Positions 12,681 to 25,500 of a stretch of 64,000 bases of DNA are shown here, one piece after another. Location of the stretch: NCBI RefSeq assembly GCF_036324505.1, contig NC_086369.1, forward strand, positions 17,219,020 through 17,283,019. The letters are read 5' to 3'. The position numbers were made by a program, and so were the translations under genes. Position 1 is the first letter of the stretch. Each line of letters opens with the position of its first letter. The stretch comes from Eleginops maclovinus. Lineage: Eukaryota > Chordata > Actinopteri > Perciformes > Eleginopidae. Under the pieces are notes generated by a model that was not told where the DNA came from, made no database searches, and worked only from the letters and a program-made list of their open reading frames with translations.

Positions 12681-15600
12681 GGGCTGGGGGTCCATCAATG
12701 CCCTAATCATGAGGGGCGGGGCGTTTCAATCCCACAGCAGCCGTGGGCGGGGGGGGGGGGGGGTTTGGGGGAAAAAAACAAAAGAAGGGGGGTGAAGGGG
12801 GGTTAGTTATCCCCCTTGATAACTCTAAAGGGGAGGGGGGTGGTCCCAACCCTAACCCCCACCGACCTCTTACCTGAAAAGGGCCCCCACGCTGCCCCCC
12901 CTCCGGGGGTCCGACATTTGGAACCCTCAACCTGAGACGGGGGGGGGGCAAAAGAAACAGGGAGGGGGGTCACCCCCAAACATGAAATTAAAAACCCCCC
13001 CCCCCCCCCCCAATTTTTTTCCCCCTCTTCTTTATTTCAATTTAAAAGCGCTGAGGGGTCAGACATTAATGGGGGATGGCGATAAAAAAAAGGGTTTGGG
13101 TTTTTTTCAAATTTAAAAGCAGTGTTTCTAAAAAAAAAGGGCGGCTCGGCAAAACATCGGGAAATCTGTCCACTGTTTGGGATCAAATTCACCATCGCTG
13201 CGCTGGGGTTTGGGCCCTAACACATTTAAACACCTGAAAACCCCAAACCCACATATCCCCAAATGCAAAAAGGAAGTGGATCCTTATTCTGCATGAAAAA
13301 TTTCCCAAAGTGTGCGAGAGAAGAACCAACAGGGGGGGGGGGGGGGAGTAAAAAGGGGGGGAAAACCAAGCCTGGCCCGGAAGCAGGAAAACGGGGGAAA
13401 TTTCTCTTACCTCTTTTTTTCCCCCTCACAAAACCACACACTCACACACAAACACACACACACACCACACACACACACACACAACACACCCACACACAAC
13501 ACAACACAACACTTACATACAAAACACTACACTACACACACACACACACACACAACACACAAAAAGCGCCACGGGTTGTTGGAGTAAAAATGATTTTTCT
13601 ATTTTTAAAAAAAAATTTTTACGTTTCTGGTTGCATTTTCTTTTCCCCGAAGACCCTCCCCTCTTTTTTACTCAAATTTAAAATTTTCCTTTTGAGCGTC
13701 CTTTTGGATTGGCTGACTATAAAAATTTTGGGAAACGGGGTTTTTGGGGGACACACACATTTAATGAAGCACAAAAAGACGGGAATAAATCAAATTGGGG
13801 TCCAAAGGGAAGGATTTTTAAAACCCCCCACATTTCTGAAACCACCCTTTTAAACCCCTCTCCTTTTCCCCTCTTTTTCTCCTCCTCTAACCCGGGGTGT
13901 GCCTCCCTTTCTAGTTTCCCCGCCTCCGCCCTTCCCCCCTTTTCCCCTTTTCCTGATCCGGGGTTTATGGGGGGGAGACGGTCCCCCCCCCTTTCCGGGT
14001 CCAGGCCCGGGAAGACCCCACCTTGGGAAAAGGGTTGAAAATTTTTCCCTTTACGGGACCCAAAACAAAAAAATTCCTCCAGTCCTTTACTCCCTTTCCT
14101 CTCCTTTTTCCCTCTTCTCCTCCCCCTTTGTTTTTCCCTGCTTTTTCCCCCCTCCCCCTTTTTTCCCTCCCGCTTCCCTCCATTCAATCGCTGCGCGGGA
14201 AAAGGGAAGCAGTTTTTGCTCTCCGGGGAAAAATGAAGGGGAACCGGGCGTGGACCGGGGAGAGCTGAGAGAAGGAGGAAAAGAGGGGGGAGGGAGGGGG
14301 GGATGAAAGATTTTGGCATCGAAAGATGATGGGGAAGGAGAAACCAGGGGTGGGGAATGGGAGGGGGGAAGGAGGGACGAAGAAGGAGAGAGAGGGGGGA
14401 GGGGGAAAATAAAAAAAAAGTTGTAAAGGAAAGGAGAGGAGAATCACAGCAAAAAAGCAAAACAAACAAAACCCCAAAAAACCACACACAACACAAAAAC
14501 ACACACACCACAACCCACAAAACCACACACAACACACACACCACACACACACACACACAAAAAACCCCAACCCCCCAAAAAGGGAAGGGGCTTTAAATTT
14601 GATGACTTATTTCCCCTCCATCAAATACTGAAGAGGAAAAGGGTGAGAGATAAAAAAAGGATGGAGTTTAAAGAGAATGTGAAGGGAGTAAAATGATTTC
14701 CCCTTTGGGCTAAACCTCACAAACACTCGGGTGGTCTTTCATTGACACACCACATCACCCACCCCTGTTTTGTGTGTTTGTGTTTTGGGGAAAGGTATAA
14801 AAATTTTACAAAATGAAACCCTTTTGAGTGGGTTAGGCCAAAATTGTGAGACAAAAACACACACATACCCTTAAGTGCAAAAAGTTCAAAACTCTAAAAT
14901 TTAAAATTTTCTTTTAATTTAACGCAAAAAAAGAACAATAAAACCAATTTCCTGCGCTGTTTTTAAAAAACCTTTAATGCCAACCGCCCCTTTTAAAAAG
15001 GGGCCGCACCCCCAAACCCCTTTAGCTGAAAACCCTTTAAATTTTAGAAGAACCAAGAAACCAAAACCCTGCTGCTGAAGAGACAGTGGTCAGATGTGTG
15101 TGTGTTTTGTGTTGGTGTGTGTGGGGGTTTTTTTTGGGGGGGTGTGTGTTTTGGTGTGTGGGGGTTTTGTGTGGGGGATCTTTTTTTTAATATTGAAGTG
15201 TTTTTTTCCCTCTTTAGATCTGGGGAAATCGGGGACAAAAGGGGGGCGACTACAAGGGCTAAAGGGAAACAACCTAAGGACCCCCTGCCCGGGGGGGTCG
15301 GGGGGGGGGTAATCATACAGCTTTTAATGGAGGGAAAAGCCTTAATTAAATGGCAGAAAAAAGGGCCTGCGTGTGTTTGATGGGGGCGGTAGGGGCCCCT
15401 GCGGGCCCCCCGCTGCAGAGGGGGGGGCCCCACTTTTTAATTTAGCAGACCGCTATCACGGCATTCCAGACCACATGGTCTTCACCACTTGCTGTTCGGC
15501 AATTTTTTGGGGCAAAATTTGCAAAATTTTAAAGCCTAAATAACCGAATCCAGGTGCATCCAACAGGGGCAGAAAAAGATGGTTTTACCAACAGCTCTTT

Positions 15601-15990
15601 GAGGGGAGGGTTTTTTCGGGTTTTTATGAAAGAGAAAAAATCCCACAGAGGGGGCCCCCCGAAAAATTTTACATGAATCAAATTTAATGGCATTTTTTTT
15701 CCCTGGGCCCTTTTGTTTGGGGGCTCTCCTGATGTGTTTTCGGTGGTCCATGCACAGTACCCCGGTTTTTATGACTAAGCGCTGGGGGTTTAAAATACAC
15801 TCTAACCCTCTTCCTTTCGTCCAAACCCGTCCCCAAAGGGTTTTAACCCTAAAACCCTAACCCCCCCCCCCCCACCTCCTCTTCCTCTCCTCTCTCTCAC
15901 CTCCTCTTCCCCTCCCCCTATCACCTCCTCTCTTCTGGGGGGGGGGGGCTCATTACTTCAGCCCCCATTAGACAGGGTTTTTCCAGCATG
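12681..15990. other. Low-fidelity sequence with smeared CA/GT tracts
   Basis: No gene recognised. CA-rich tracts lie at about 13,435-13,560 and 14,480-14,565, a GT-rich tract at about 15,095-15,180, and a pyrimidine-rich patch at 15,860-15,935. Telomere-like CCCTAA words at about 15,842-15,865 are too short and too error-prone to interpret. Confidence 0.5.
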
Positions 15991-16004
15991 TCACATAATG
16001 CTAC

Positions 16005-18720
16005 ATACTGATAACACCTGAACACCAAACAGGGGAGGACTCTTTTAAAAAGAGACAAATACCTTTCTGAAAAACCCTGAACCCCAGAGAAAAGGGCTCT
16101 TTAAAAGAAGGGCACTACATACTGGGTATACAAACCCAACATCAGCAAAATAATCCCTTTAAAATAAAAGAAATCTACATACGGATATACACCTAACATC
16201 GCACAGAGGGCTCCCTTTTAAAATAAGACCCTTCATACTGATTAACCAAACCGAACACCCGCAAGAGGACTCCCTTTTAAAATAGAGACACTACATAATG
16301 ATATAAAAACCTGAAAAATCCAGCAGAGGAAATCTTTTTAAAAAAAAGACACTACATACTGTTTAATTACAAAACCGGGAAAAAACCAAAAAAACCCGCA
16401 GGAGAGGGGCTCTTTAAAGAAAAGACACTAAAATACTTTATATAAAAAAAACCTAAAAAAACAGCAGAGAGGACTCTTTAAAGTGAGACACAAAATACTG
16501 AATAAAACCCGAACACCAAGAAGGGCCTTTAAAGTTTAAAACACTACATACGATAAACACCTAAATAAAAGGAGAAAGGGCCTTTTTAAAAATAGAGACA
16601 CACATAAATGATATACCCTGAAAATTTAGCGGAGAGGCTCTTTAAAGTTTAAAACCACAACTGATAAACACCGAACAAAACCGGGGGGGGTTTTTTAAAT
16701 AGAACACAAAAATACTAATAAAAACCTGAACATCAGCAGAAAGACTCTTTAAATAGAACCTACAACGATATAAAAACCTAACCCCCCCCAAAAGGAAATC
16801 TTAAAGAGAGACCTTTCAAAACTGATTCCCCCCTAAAAACAGCCCAAAACTCTTTTAAATAAGACCTACCCTACTGATATACACCCGAACATCCCCGCAC
16901 AAGGACTCTTTAAAGTTTGAGACTCTACATACTGATATACACCAAAAACAGCAGGAGAGGGCTCCCTTTTAAATTTGAGACACTAAAAAATATGATATCC
17001 CCCTGAAAAATCAGCAGGAAAGGACTCTTTAAAGTAGAGACTCTACCAAATGATATAACCTGAAAATCCCCAGGAGAGGACTCTTTTAAAATAGAACTCT
17101 AAAAACTGATATACCCTGAACATCACAAAGGGAGGACCTTTAAAATAGAGACCTACATACTTATAAACACCGAAACCCTCAGCAGCAGAGGGCTCTTTAA
17201 GGGAACCTACATACTGATTACACCTTTAACATCAGCAGGAGAGGGACTCCTTTTAAAAAGACTCACAAAAACTGATATCACCGAAAAATCAACAGGGGAG
17301 GACTCTTTTAAAAAAGAGACTTTTCATAAATGACATACACCTGAACACCAGCAGGGGAGGGCCCCTTTTAAAAAAAGACCAACATACGATATACCCTGAA
17401 AAATCAGCAGCAAGGGGAATTTTAAAAGAAGAAAAAAAAGGGGGAAAGGCAGAGGGGGAAAAAGGGAAAGGGAAAAGGGGGTAAAAAGGGGGAAAAGGGG
17501 AAAAAGAAACGGGGGAAAAAAAGGAAAGGGGAAGAAAAGGAAAGGAAGATGGTGGAGGGGAAGGGAGGAATTTTAGGAGAAAGGGGGGAGGAAAAGAAAG
17601 GGATTTTTTTTTTTTTTTTTTTAAAAGGAAAAAGGGTTAAAGAAAGAAAAAAAGAAAAAAAAGGGAGAAAGGAGAAAAGGAAAAAAAATAGAAAAGGGGG
17701 GCCCAGGGAGAAAGGAGAGAGGGAAAGGAAAAAGGGAAAGAGGAAAAGGGGGAGGGGGAGAAAGGGAAGGAAAAGGGGAAGGAAAAGGGAAAAAAAAAAA
17801 GGGAAGGAAAAGGGGGGGGTAAAAAAAAAGGAAAAAAAGGGGAGGAAAAAAATTCCCTTTTAAATAGAATTAACAATAAAATGAAAAATTTCCAGGCCGG
17901 GAAACCTTTAATTTTAGAACATTTAAACGGATAACCCGGAACCCCTTTCAGCAGAGAAACCCTTAAAAAAGACCCCTTTTTTCATATAATTCATAACATC
18001 AGCAGGCCAAAGAAAAAAATTCCCCTTTTAAATTTTTAAACTTTTACAATTTTTCTTGATTTACCAAACCTAAAATTTTGGAGAGAGGCCCCTTTTTAAA
18101 GGAGAAACAATTTTCAAAAAATTTTTAAATCCCCGGGAAACTTCTTTAAATTTAAATTTAAACCCCTTAACACCCCGGGAAACAGCCCCAAGAAAAAAAA
18201 CCCTTTAAAGGGAAAACCTTTTTAAAAATTTGCTTTTTTTTTATAACCCTTAAAACCCCTCCCCAAAAAAACCCCCTTTAAAAAGTAGAAGGGGGCGCCC
18301 AACACGAAAAAAACACCGACAACACCCCGGGGGGGATCCTTTTAAGTTAAGGAAAAACTTCCATACATTTTTTATTTCAAACCTAAAAAATTAAGAAGAT
18401 TTTTTAAAAGGGGAAAAAGATCTACAACCCGATTTTAAAAACCGAAAAAACCGCCAGAGGAAATTTTGTAAGCTTTTTAAAACTATTTTCCCCCTTAACA
18501 ACAAAAGATGGATTTTTAAAAAAATTTAAAAACCCCCTAACATTACTTATTTTTAACCTGAAACCCCTCCCCCCCACCCAAAGGCTCTTTTAAATAAGCC
18601 TACCATTCTTATCCCTTCAACAACACAGGAAAAGGACCTTTTTTTAAAATAAGTTTAAAAATTACTTTTAAAGCCCCTGGAAAATTTTAAAAGGGGACCT
18701 TTCCTTTTAAAAAATAAAGG
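16005..18720. repeat. Degraded tandem array, unit about 57 bp
   Basis: Recurrent blocks GACTCTTTAAAGTAGAGAC, CTACATACTGATATACACC and TGAACATCAGCAGGAGAGG follow in this order at about 57-bp spacing. They are clear from about 16,005 to 17,420 and again, more smeared, from 17,870 to 18,720. A purine-rich patch interrupts the array. Confidence 0.82.
17420..17865. repeat. Purine-only low-complexity patch
   Basis: About 440 bp made almost only of A and G in words such as GGGAAAA and GGAAAGGG, inside the 57-bp array. It could be a GA/GGAAA microsatellite or collapsed consensus. The lysine/arginine/glycine-rich frame on it is not a gene. Confidence 0.6.
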
Positions 18721-21700
18721 GGGACGCTAAACAAAAAAATGAAAATTTTTAAATTTTTTATTTTTACCCGGCCCAAAAAACTCCTTTTAAAGAAAGACCC
18801 CCTTTCTTCCCCCCCCCATCTTTCCGAAGGGCTTGGCACAATTAAAATCCTAGGCCCGGAAACTTTGAGATTCTTTGTGAAAGGAAAAAACCCTTTCCTT
18901 CGGACAAAAAGAAAAATTAAAAAAAACTTTTTTGCTCTTTACCCAAAAAATTTCCCTTTTTTTGTAATTCAACACACCCCAACCCCCCACAAACAAAACA
19001 CCCCACCCCCCCACCCCAAAAAATTTAAACCCACAACAACACACCACACCCAAATGGGGGTTGGGTGGAAAATGACCCCCCCTTTTTTTTTAAAGCAAAC
19101 AAGGGGATATTCCCATTCGCTCCCCGGGAATTTTTAACAAATTTCAACAAGAAAGACCCTCCCCTACCTTGGGGGAAAAAGGAAAGGGCTTACCTGGGAA
19201 AAACCCCCCCATGAAAACCCTGTAGGTTTAAAAACTTTTAATATGCCCCGGTTTGGGAATTTCCCAACGCCTTTTTTTTTAAAAGAAAAAAACCTTAAAA
19301 ACCTTGAACCCCAAATTAAAAAAATTTTAAATTAAAAAGTTAAAAAAAAAAAAGGGGGTTTTACTTTTCTTCTTTTCCTTTTTCCCTCTTTTCCCTTTTT
19401 TCCCATGCTGGTTTGGGGGGGAGCGAAAAAAGGGCACGGGGGATTAAAATTTTTTTTCCTTTTGCCTTGAAAAGGGGGAGTAAAATTTAAATATTTAAAG
19501 GTGGGGGTTATTTACTTTTTTAAAACTTAAAAAGGGGTTTTTGGTTTCCTGTTTTAAAAGGTTTGGGTGTTTTGCCCCGGTTTCCCCTTTTTTTCGGGCC
19601 CGGGCGCCCCGACGTTTTTTGGTTTAATGGAAAAAATTTTAGGGCGAAAAAACAAAAAACAAAGGGGGATTAAAATTTCGCCCCTTCCCCTTCACTTTTG
19701 GGGGAAAAAATCCTGGGTTGGGGGAAAAAAAGGGGCGAACAAAGCAAAATCCCTTGGCGGATTTAACATGCCCCGGAAAAATTTTTTTGGCCAGGTTTGG
19801 GAAAAGTGAAAAACCCGTTTCAGCGGGCAAGGGATTTTTAAATGTTTGTGGGGGGCACGTGAAAAACCTTACCCCTTGGGGAAAAAAAGTTTTCAAACCC
19901 CTTTCCCCCCCTTTAAGACCAAGGACAAAAAGGGAAACCTTTTTTTGGTGAAAAAAGCGCTTGAATCCCCCCCAGTTACTAAACTGGTTTTTCAAACGCC
20001 AAAGTCTTATTTGGTTCCTGCAAACGAACCGGGCTTCAACCTTTTCCGTTTTTCCCCGTAAATTTTGAGATTAAGACTACCCCGATTTGGAAAAGGGGGG
20101 CCCCTTTTTAAGTTTTTGGGGAAAAGGCACCCCCCTGAAAAAATTGCCTGTCGGGGCGCCGGGGGGGCTCGGCCTTTCCCCGGTTCCATGGGGACTTAAA
20201 AAGGCCTTTTTCCGGCCCCGGGCCCGGCTTCGGGCCCCCGGCCCGGTTTTTTGGAAAAAAACCCGGGGTGGCGGGGGCCCGAAGTTTGGGTGGTCCTCCC
20301 AAAGGTGCGGGTTGGCCCCCTTTGGGGGCCGGGGGCCCCCGGGTTTTTGAGGCTCCCCCCCCGGAGGCCCGGGGCCCCCCGGGCCCGCCTGGCCCGGGGG
20401 GGGGGGGGGGTTTGGGGGGGTTTTAACCTTCCCCCAAAAAACCCCGGTTGGTCCCCTGGTGAAGTCCGGGCCCCGGGTGGTTTGGTGGTTGGAAAAGGCT
20501 TCCCCCCCACCCCCCCCCGGGGGCCCGGGCTGCTGGGAAAAAAGGGAGGGGGGTTTTCTTTTCCCCCGGCGGGGCGGGGGGGCGCGTAAAAAAGCGGCTT
20601 GGCCCTTTTTTTTTTGGTTGGGTTGGGGGGCCTTCCCCCCCCCCTCCCGGGAAAGGGCGGGGCGGGGCCTTTTTCCCCCGCTTTTTTGGGGGGGGGAGGG
20701 GGGGGGGGGTCCCTTCCCACGACCCCCCCCCGGGGGGGCCGGGGGTTGGGAAATTTTTGGGGGGGGTGTTGGGGGGGTTTGGGGGGCTTTCCCCCCCCGG
20801 AGGGGGGGGGGGGGGCCCCGGGGGGGCTTGGGGGGGTTTTTACCCCCCCCGGGGGGGCGCAAGGGCCCCGCTGGGGGGTTTCTTTGGGTTTCCGGGGGGG
20901 CTGGCATGGCCGGGGGGGGGTGGGGGGTTTGCAGGGGAGGGGGGGGGGTTGGGGGGGAAAATGGGGAAGGAAAGTTCACGAAAGGGAGGTTTTTGGTTTT
21001 TTTTTTTAGGGGGTGGAAAAAAAATCAGTGGGGGGAAAAATAAAAAAAAAAAAATGGTGAAAAAAAACACAAGAAAAAAACTGAGATAATGTAAAAAAAA
21101 GGTAAACGGGGAAGTCTGCCAAACCAGGAGGGAAAATATGGTGAAAAAGGGGAGGGAGGAAAAAAGGGGTAGCAGGGGAGATTTGCTGGAAAGGAGGGTG
21201 AAAAGGTGGCCCAAAAGCAACAAAAAAAAAGCTGCCCAATTAAAAGCAGAACCCGAGGAAAAACGCACCTACTTTTTGAAAAGGGGAGCCCAAAATGGGG
21301 AGAGGGAAAAAAGGGAAAAAGGGAAAGGGAAAAACAGGAGAGTGGGGATGAGTGTGTGCCCGACGGCCCGTGACGTGATAACAGTGACAGTCAAAAAGGA
21401 AAAAAAGTACACACGGAAAAATGAAAAAAAATATTCTACTCCAGACAAAGAACCAGCAGGGGGGAGTTGTGGAAGATATTTTTCCCGACTTGGTCGTTTT
21501 TTGGGTTTTTCTGCTTTCCAAATTCCACTTAAATCGAAAAGAGATCTGCCCCACAAACAACTTTGGGGACTAAAGAAAAATGGTGCATAAAGTAAAAAAA
21601 CAGATAAGCACAAAGAATTAAAACCCCTTATGTGTGTTTTATTTAAAACCCATTTTTTCTTTAAAAGGGTTTTAAGCCCCACCCTTTACTCACAAAGGAA

Positions 21701-22579
21701 AACTTTTAGAGTGGGAACCTGAAAAGTCAAAGGGGCCGAGAGCTAAGAAAGAGGGCTCAATTTTTTTCAACAGCCAAATTAAAAAAAAAAATGTGGGCGG
21801 CTTTTTTTTCAGGGAACGCACAAGCGACGTTTTGGGAAAAAAGAAATACTGGAAAAAGGAAATGGGGGGGGAATTTATTTTAAACCACAGCACCTCTCTC
21901 CCGGGAGGGTGGGCTTCCTCCTCCCCCAAGTCTTTTTAAACCTGCCAAATGGAGGTCGAGCAGTTTAACCCAAGGGGGGGTTTCCCTTAAAAAAAAGCAA
22001 AGTTTTTACCTTTTTTTAAAATCGGCTTTTTTTTTTAAATTTTGTATGCCCCAACAAACGGGGCCAAAAGGAAGCTGTTTTTTACAAAAAATGAATAGGT
22101 TTTTAAACGGGTGTGCCACGGGGGGAATTTTTTTTCTGGGGGGGGATTTTAATTTTCGGAAAATCATCTTTTGATCGCAAACCCTGCAGAGCCCCCTTTC
22201 CCGCATCCCAGCATGCTCTGGCAGCTGGCCCTCTCCCACGGCCTGGTGATGATGGGGGAAAAGGGTTCACCCCGAAAGAAAGGCAAAACAAAACCTTTGG
22301 GCCCACTCCGAAGAATAGGAAAAACATCACCAACTAGATCGCATTTTTTCTTTAAAGCATCATTTTAAAAACTTTTAAAAAGTGCCCGTATACTCCCTGC
22401 CGGATTTAAAGACCACTCTTTGCTTCTTGTAATTGGGTTTTTAATTTGAAAAGTTTTAAAAGAGAAGTGCTTAAATGGGATTTTTTAATTCGGATTTAAC
22501 ATTTGATTTAAAAATTTTTTAAAAAGGCCCCCACCCCTTATTTCTGGGGTGTTTTTTTTGACAGAGAAGGGGAAATTTT
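18721..22579. other. Low-fidelity sequence, including extreme G-run stretch
   Basis: No gene recognised. At about 20,100-21,010 nearly every G or C run is stretched to four or more, which creates long proline/glycine-rich frames on both strands. 21,040-21,600 is purine-rich and less distorted. Confidence 0.5.
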
Positions 22580-25500
22580 TTGGTTTTCAAGGTTTTTAAG
22601 GGTTTTTTTTTTTCATTGCACAGCAGATACAGCGTATAAAGATGGGAAGAAAATCTATGTCGCGTCTCCTCCAACAACTCAACAAAACATGGGCAAAAGA
22701 AAAAAAAAAGTGAAAAAAAAAGAGAAAATATTTACAATATTCCCAAAAATACCCGATTTTTAGATGTTAAAAATACATATGTGGAATATTTTTAGATATT
22801 TTAAAAACTTTTAAAAACCGTTGGAAATGAGGGGGTAAGGGGCAATCATATATTTTTAAAACAAAATGTTATGGGAATAGGGCAAAAAAAAGATATGTGT
22901 ACAAAAAACCGATTTTGAATGGCAAAGTGTATAATATATATGTTTTGTTGTAAATATAAAAAAATGGAGTAACATTCACACAGCTCAGGATTCATAGTCT
23001 TTTACCTGTGGAATAAAACTGTCCCCTGAGTCTGGGGGGCTTGGGGCCGGGTGCTGCGGTTAAAACCTTTTGCCAAAAAGGCAGCAGACAAAAACAGGGT
23101 TGTTGCTGGGGGGATGGGGGTCCCTTTAAAATTAAAAAGGGAAAAAGGGCCCTTTTTCCCACAAAACCCCTGGGTGTAGAAGGGCCCCATGGATGGGAAA
23201 AATCCCTCCGGGGGTGTCTTTAACAGTTTTTTCCCCCACCCTCGTTTAAATCTTACCCTTGAGGGGGGTGCAACTGCCATAAACCCGGGCCCGGGGGGTT
23301 TATGCAGCCAGTCAGGGTACTCCGATGGGGCACCTGAAAGTTTTCAGAGAAACCTGGAGTCCTTGGGTTTAAAATTTTCCCAGCCTGCGGGGGAAAAAAA
23401 ACCGCTGTCCAGCCGCCTTTGGAAAAGGGCCCTGGGTATGTGTCCCCTTCAGGTCCTCACTGATTTAAAAAACCCCCAGGGAAACCCAAGCTGCTGACTT
23501 CCCCCACAGGGGTCCCGTCGATGGGGATTTGGGGTGTGGGGCCCCTCTTTTTGCCTCTTCCTTATCCACAACAGCTCCTTTTTTTTGCCCCGGAAAAAAT
23601 TTTGAGATGGAGGTTTTTTTCCTGGCAAACCCAAAATGTTTAGGGGTCGGACCTCCCCTCTGTACGCCTTCCCCCCCCTCGCCCTCTGTGATCAGGCCGA
23701 TGACGGTCGGTTCCCTCAGCAAAATTGATGATGGGGTTGGGGCTGTGTGTGGGCCAAACCCCCCGTGCGTGAAAAAGGGGGAGGGAGAGGGCGGGCACAC
23801 AACCCGAGGGGCTCCGGTGTTGAGGGCAAGGTGGAGGTTTTGATTTCCCCTTTCCCCACTGCCGGGGTCTGCCCCTCAGGAAGCTCATATTTCCCGTCAC
23901 AGAGGGCGCGTTGAGCCCCCAAAGGTTTCCCGAGCTTTAATGTAACTTGGAGGCAAAAAGGTTGGAAAAGCTGAAATGTAGTCAAAGAACACCTTCTCAC
24001 AAAAGTTTCCTCTGGGCCCCGGGGGGAAGGGCAGTGTGGGGTTTAGGGAGAAAAGGCATCATCCGTGGGCCTGTTTGCCCCTGTAGGCAAACTGCGGGGG
24101 GCCAGTGATCAGGGAGGGGGAGGTTTAAAAATTTGACTAACCCCCCTCAAAGGCACTTCATATGAAGGGGTGAGTGGCAACCCGGGGGGTAGTCCTTTTA
24201 GGCAAGGGTGGGTTTTGTCTTTTTTGGGGACAGGGGCAAGATGGGGCTCTTTAAACATGGGGGGGACTACAGACGGAGCAGTGACCTATTAAAATGTCTG
24301 TGAACACAACTGCCAGCGAACGCACCCAAACCCTTTAAGCACGGCCCGGGGTGCCCTCAGGGCCTGGAGGCCCCGTGTGCCCTTGATTTTTTTTTCAGAG
24401 ATCTAAAACACATCTGCCTGGGTTTAAAAACCCGTGAGGCAGGGGTCCTGGGGCCCTTTTGGGGCCTCCCACACCGGGGGCTTTTTCCCAAAACTGCATA
24501 AAATGGATCAAGGGTTTTCTGGGGGGAGTTTCAACACTTCCTCACAACACTCGTTGTCCTTTTTATCTGGTTTAAAAAAATTTTTGTCCAGACCACATAT
24601 TTTTTGGGTTTGGGGCCCTTGTAGTTTGGGCGCCACCTTGTCCCTGTATTGTCCTTTTTTTGCACTGCTAATACTCTCCGGGGTGCATTCCTGGAAATTT
24701 CCCGTACCATCCAAATCCCCCGCCCCCTGTGCGCGATGGCCCCTGCTTTTAAAATTTACTCGGACCTCCCGTTTATCCAGGGCTTCTTTTCCTTTTGGGG
24801 AAAGTCCGTACAGTAAACCCGGGGACGAAATCATTTGATGCATTTGCCGATGTAGCAAATGACCCCCGTCAAGGGGGTGTTTTAATTTTTCGTCCCCCTC
24901 AAAACACACAAACCCCTCCCTGATGCCAAAAAACAGTGGCGGAGGGGCAGATTTAGACTGCTCCCGGGCCAACGCTGCACTGGGCCTTTTTCACAGGGCG
25001 GCCCTCTTCATCTCTGCCGGTAAACAAGGGAGAAAAAAGATAGTTGGCCCGACTTGGGGGAAGGGGGGGCGGGGGAGGGGTTTATACCATCCGGGAAAAG
25101 GGGTGTAAACATGGGCCCTTTTATTTTCCAAACCCCGGGGGGGGCAGCAAAGTGCTGATAGAATTTTTGCAGGACTTTTTTCAAGTTGCTTTTGTTTAAA
25201 AATCCCCCCCCCCCACAATTAAATTTCGGCCCCCGGGGCCAAATCTCTGGGCCCGCGAAAATCCCCAAAAAAATCCTCCAGCGCGGGGTTGTTGTCAGCG
25301 TGCCGGGAAAAACCTGCTGTTTAAAAAACAGATGTGAACTCCCTCGGCAGATAAAAAGGCCGGCATCCGATCATGATGTGCTCTAGGCTGGGAGAACAGT
25401 CCGAAGAAATGATCTCCACATCTGAGCACCAGTTGTTGTTGATCATGAAGCAGACACCTCCTCCCTTACTCTTCCCTGAGTTTATTGTCCGGTCCTGGCG

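Larger units (their letters stand above)
4020..25320. other. Low-fidelity sequence block (probable unpolished assembly consensus)
   Basis: From about 4,020 the texture changes: runs of three to nine identical bases become very frequent, words such as GGGG, TTTT and AAAA replace mixed words, and repeats drift heavily between units. At about 25,320 the texture returns to normal inside one L2 LINE. The smeared part of that LINE (about 22,580-24,000) can be matched step by step to a clean copy at 51,930-53,185, and most differences lengthen or merge homopolymers. Reading frames inside this block should not be trusted. Exact edges are uncertain by tens to hundreds of bases. Confidence 0.8.

Noticed and set aside
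13717..14556. 279-codon minus-strand frame
   Set aside because: Homopolymer and CA-tract by-product in low-fidelity sequence; no domain recognisable.
15842..15865. Interstitial telomere
   Set aside because: Only two or three imperfect CCCTAA words in low-fidelity sequence.
16005..18720. Possible array of repeats and unique spacers
   Set aside because: The whole 57-bp unit recurs, there are no unique spacers, and smearing explains the differences.
20077..20979. 300-codon proline/glycine-rich frame
   Set aside because: Created by stretched G and C runs in the low-fidelity block; frames on both strands look alike.
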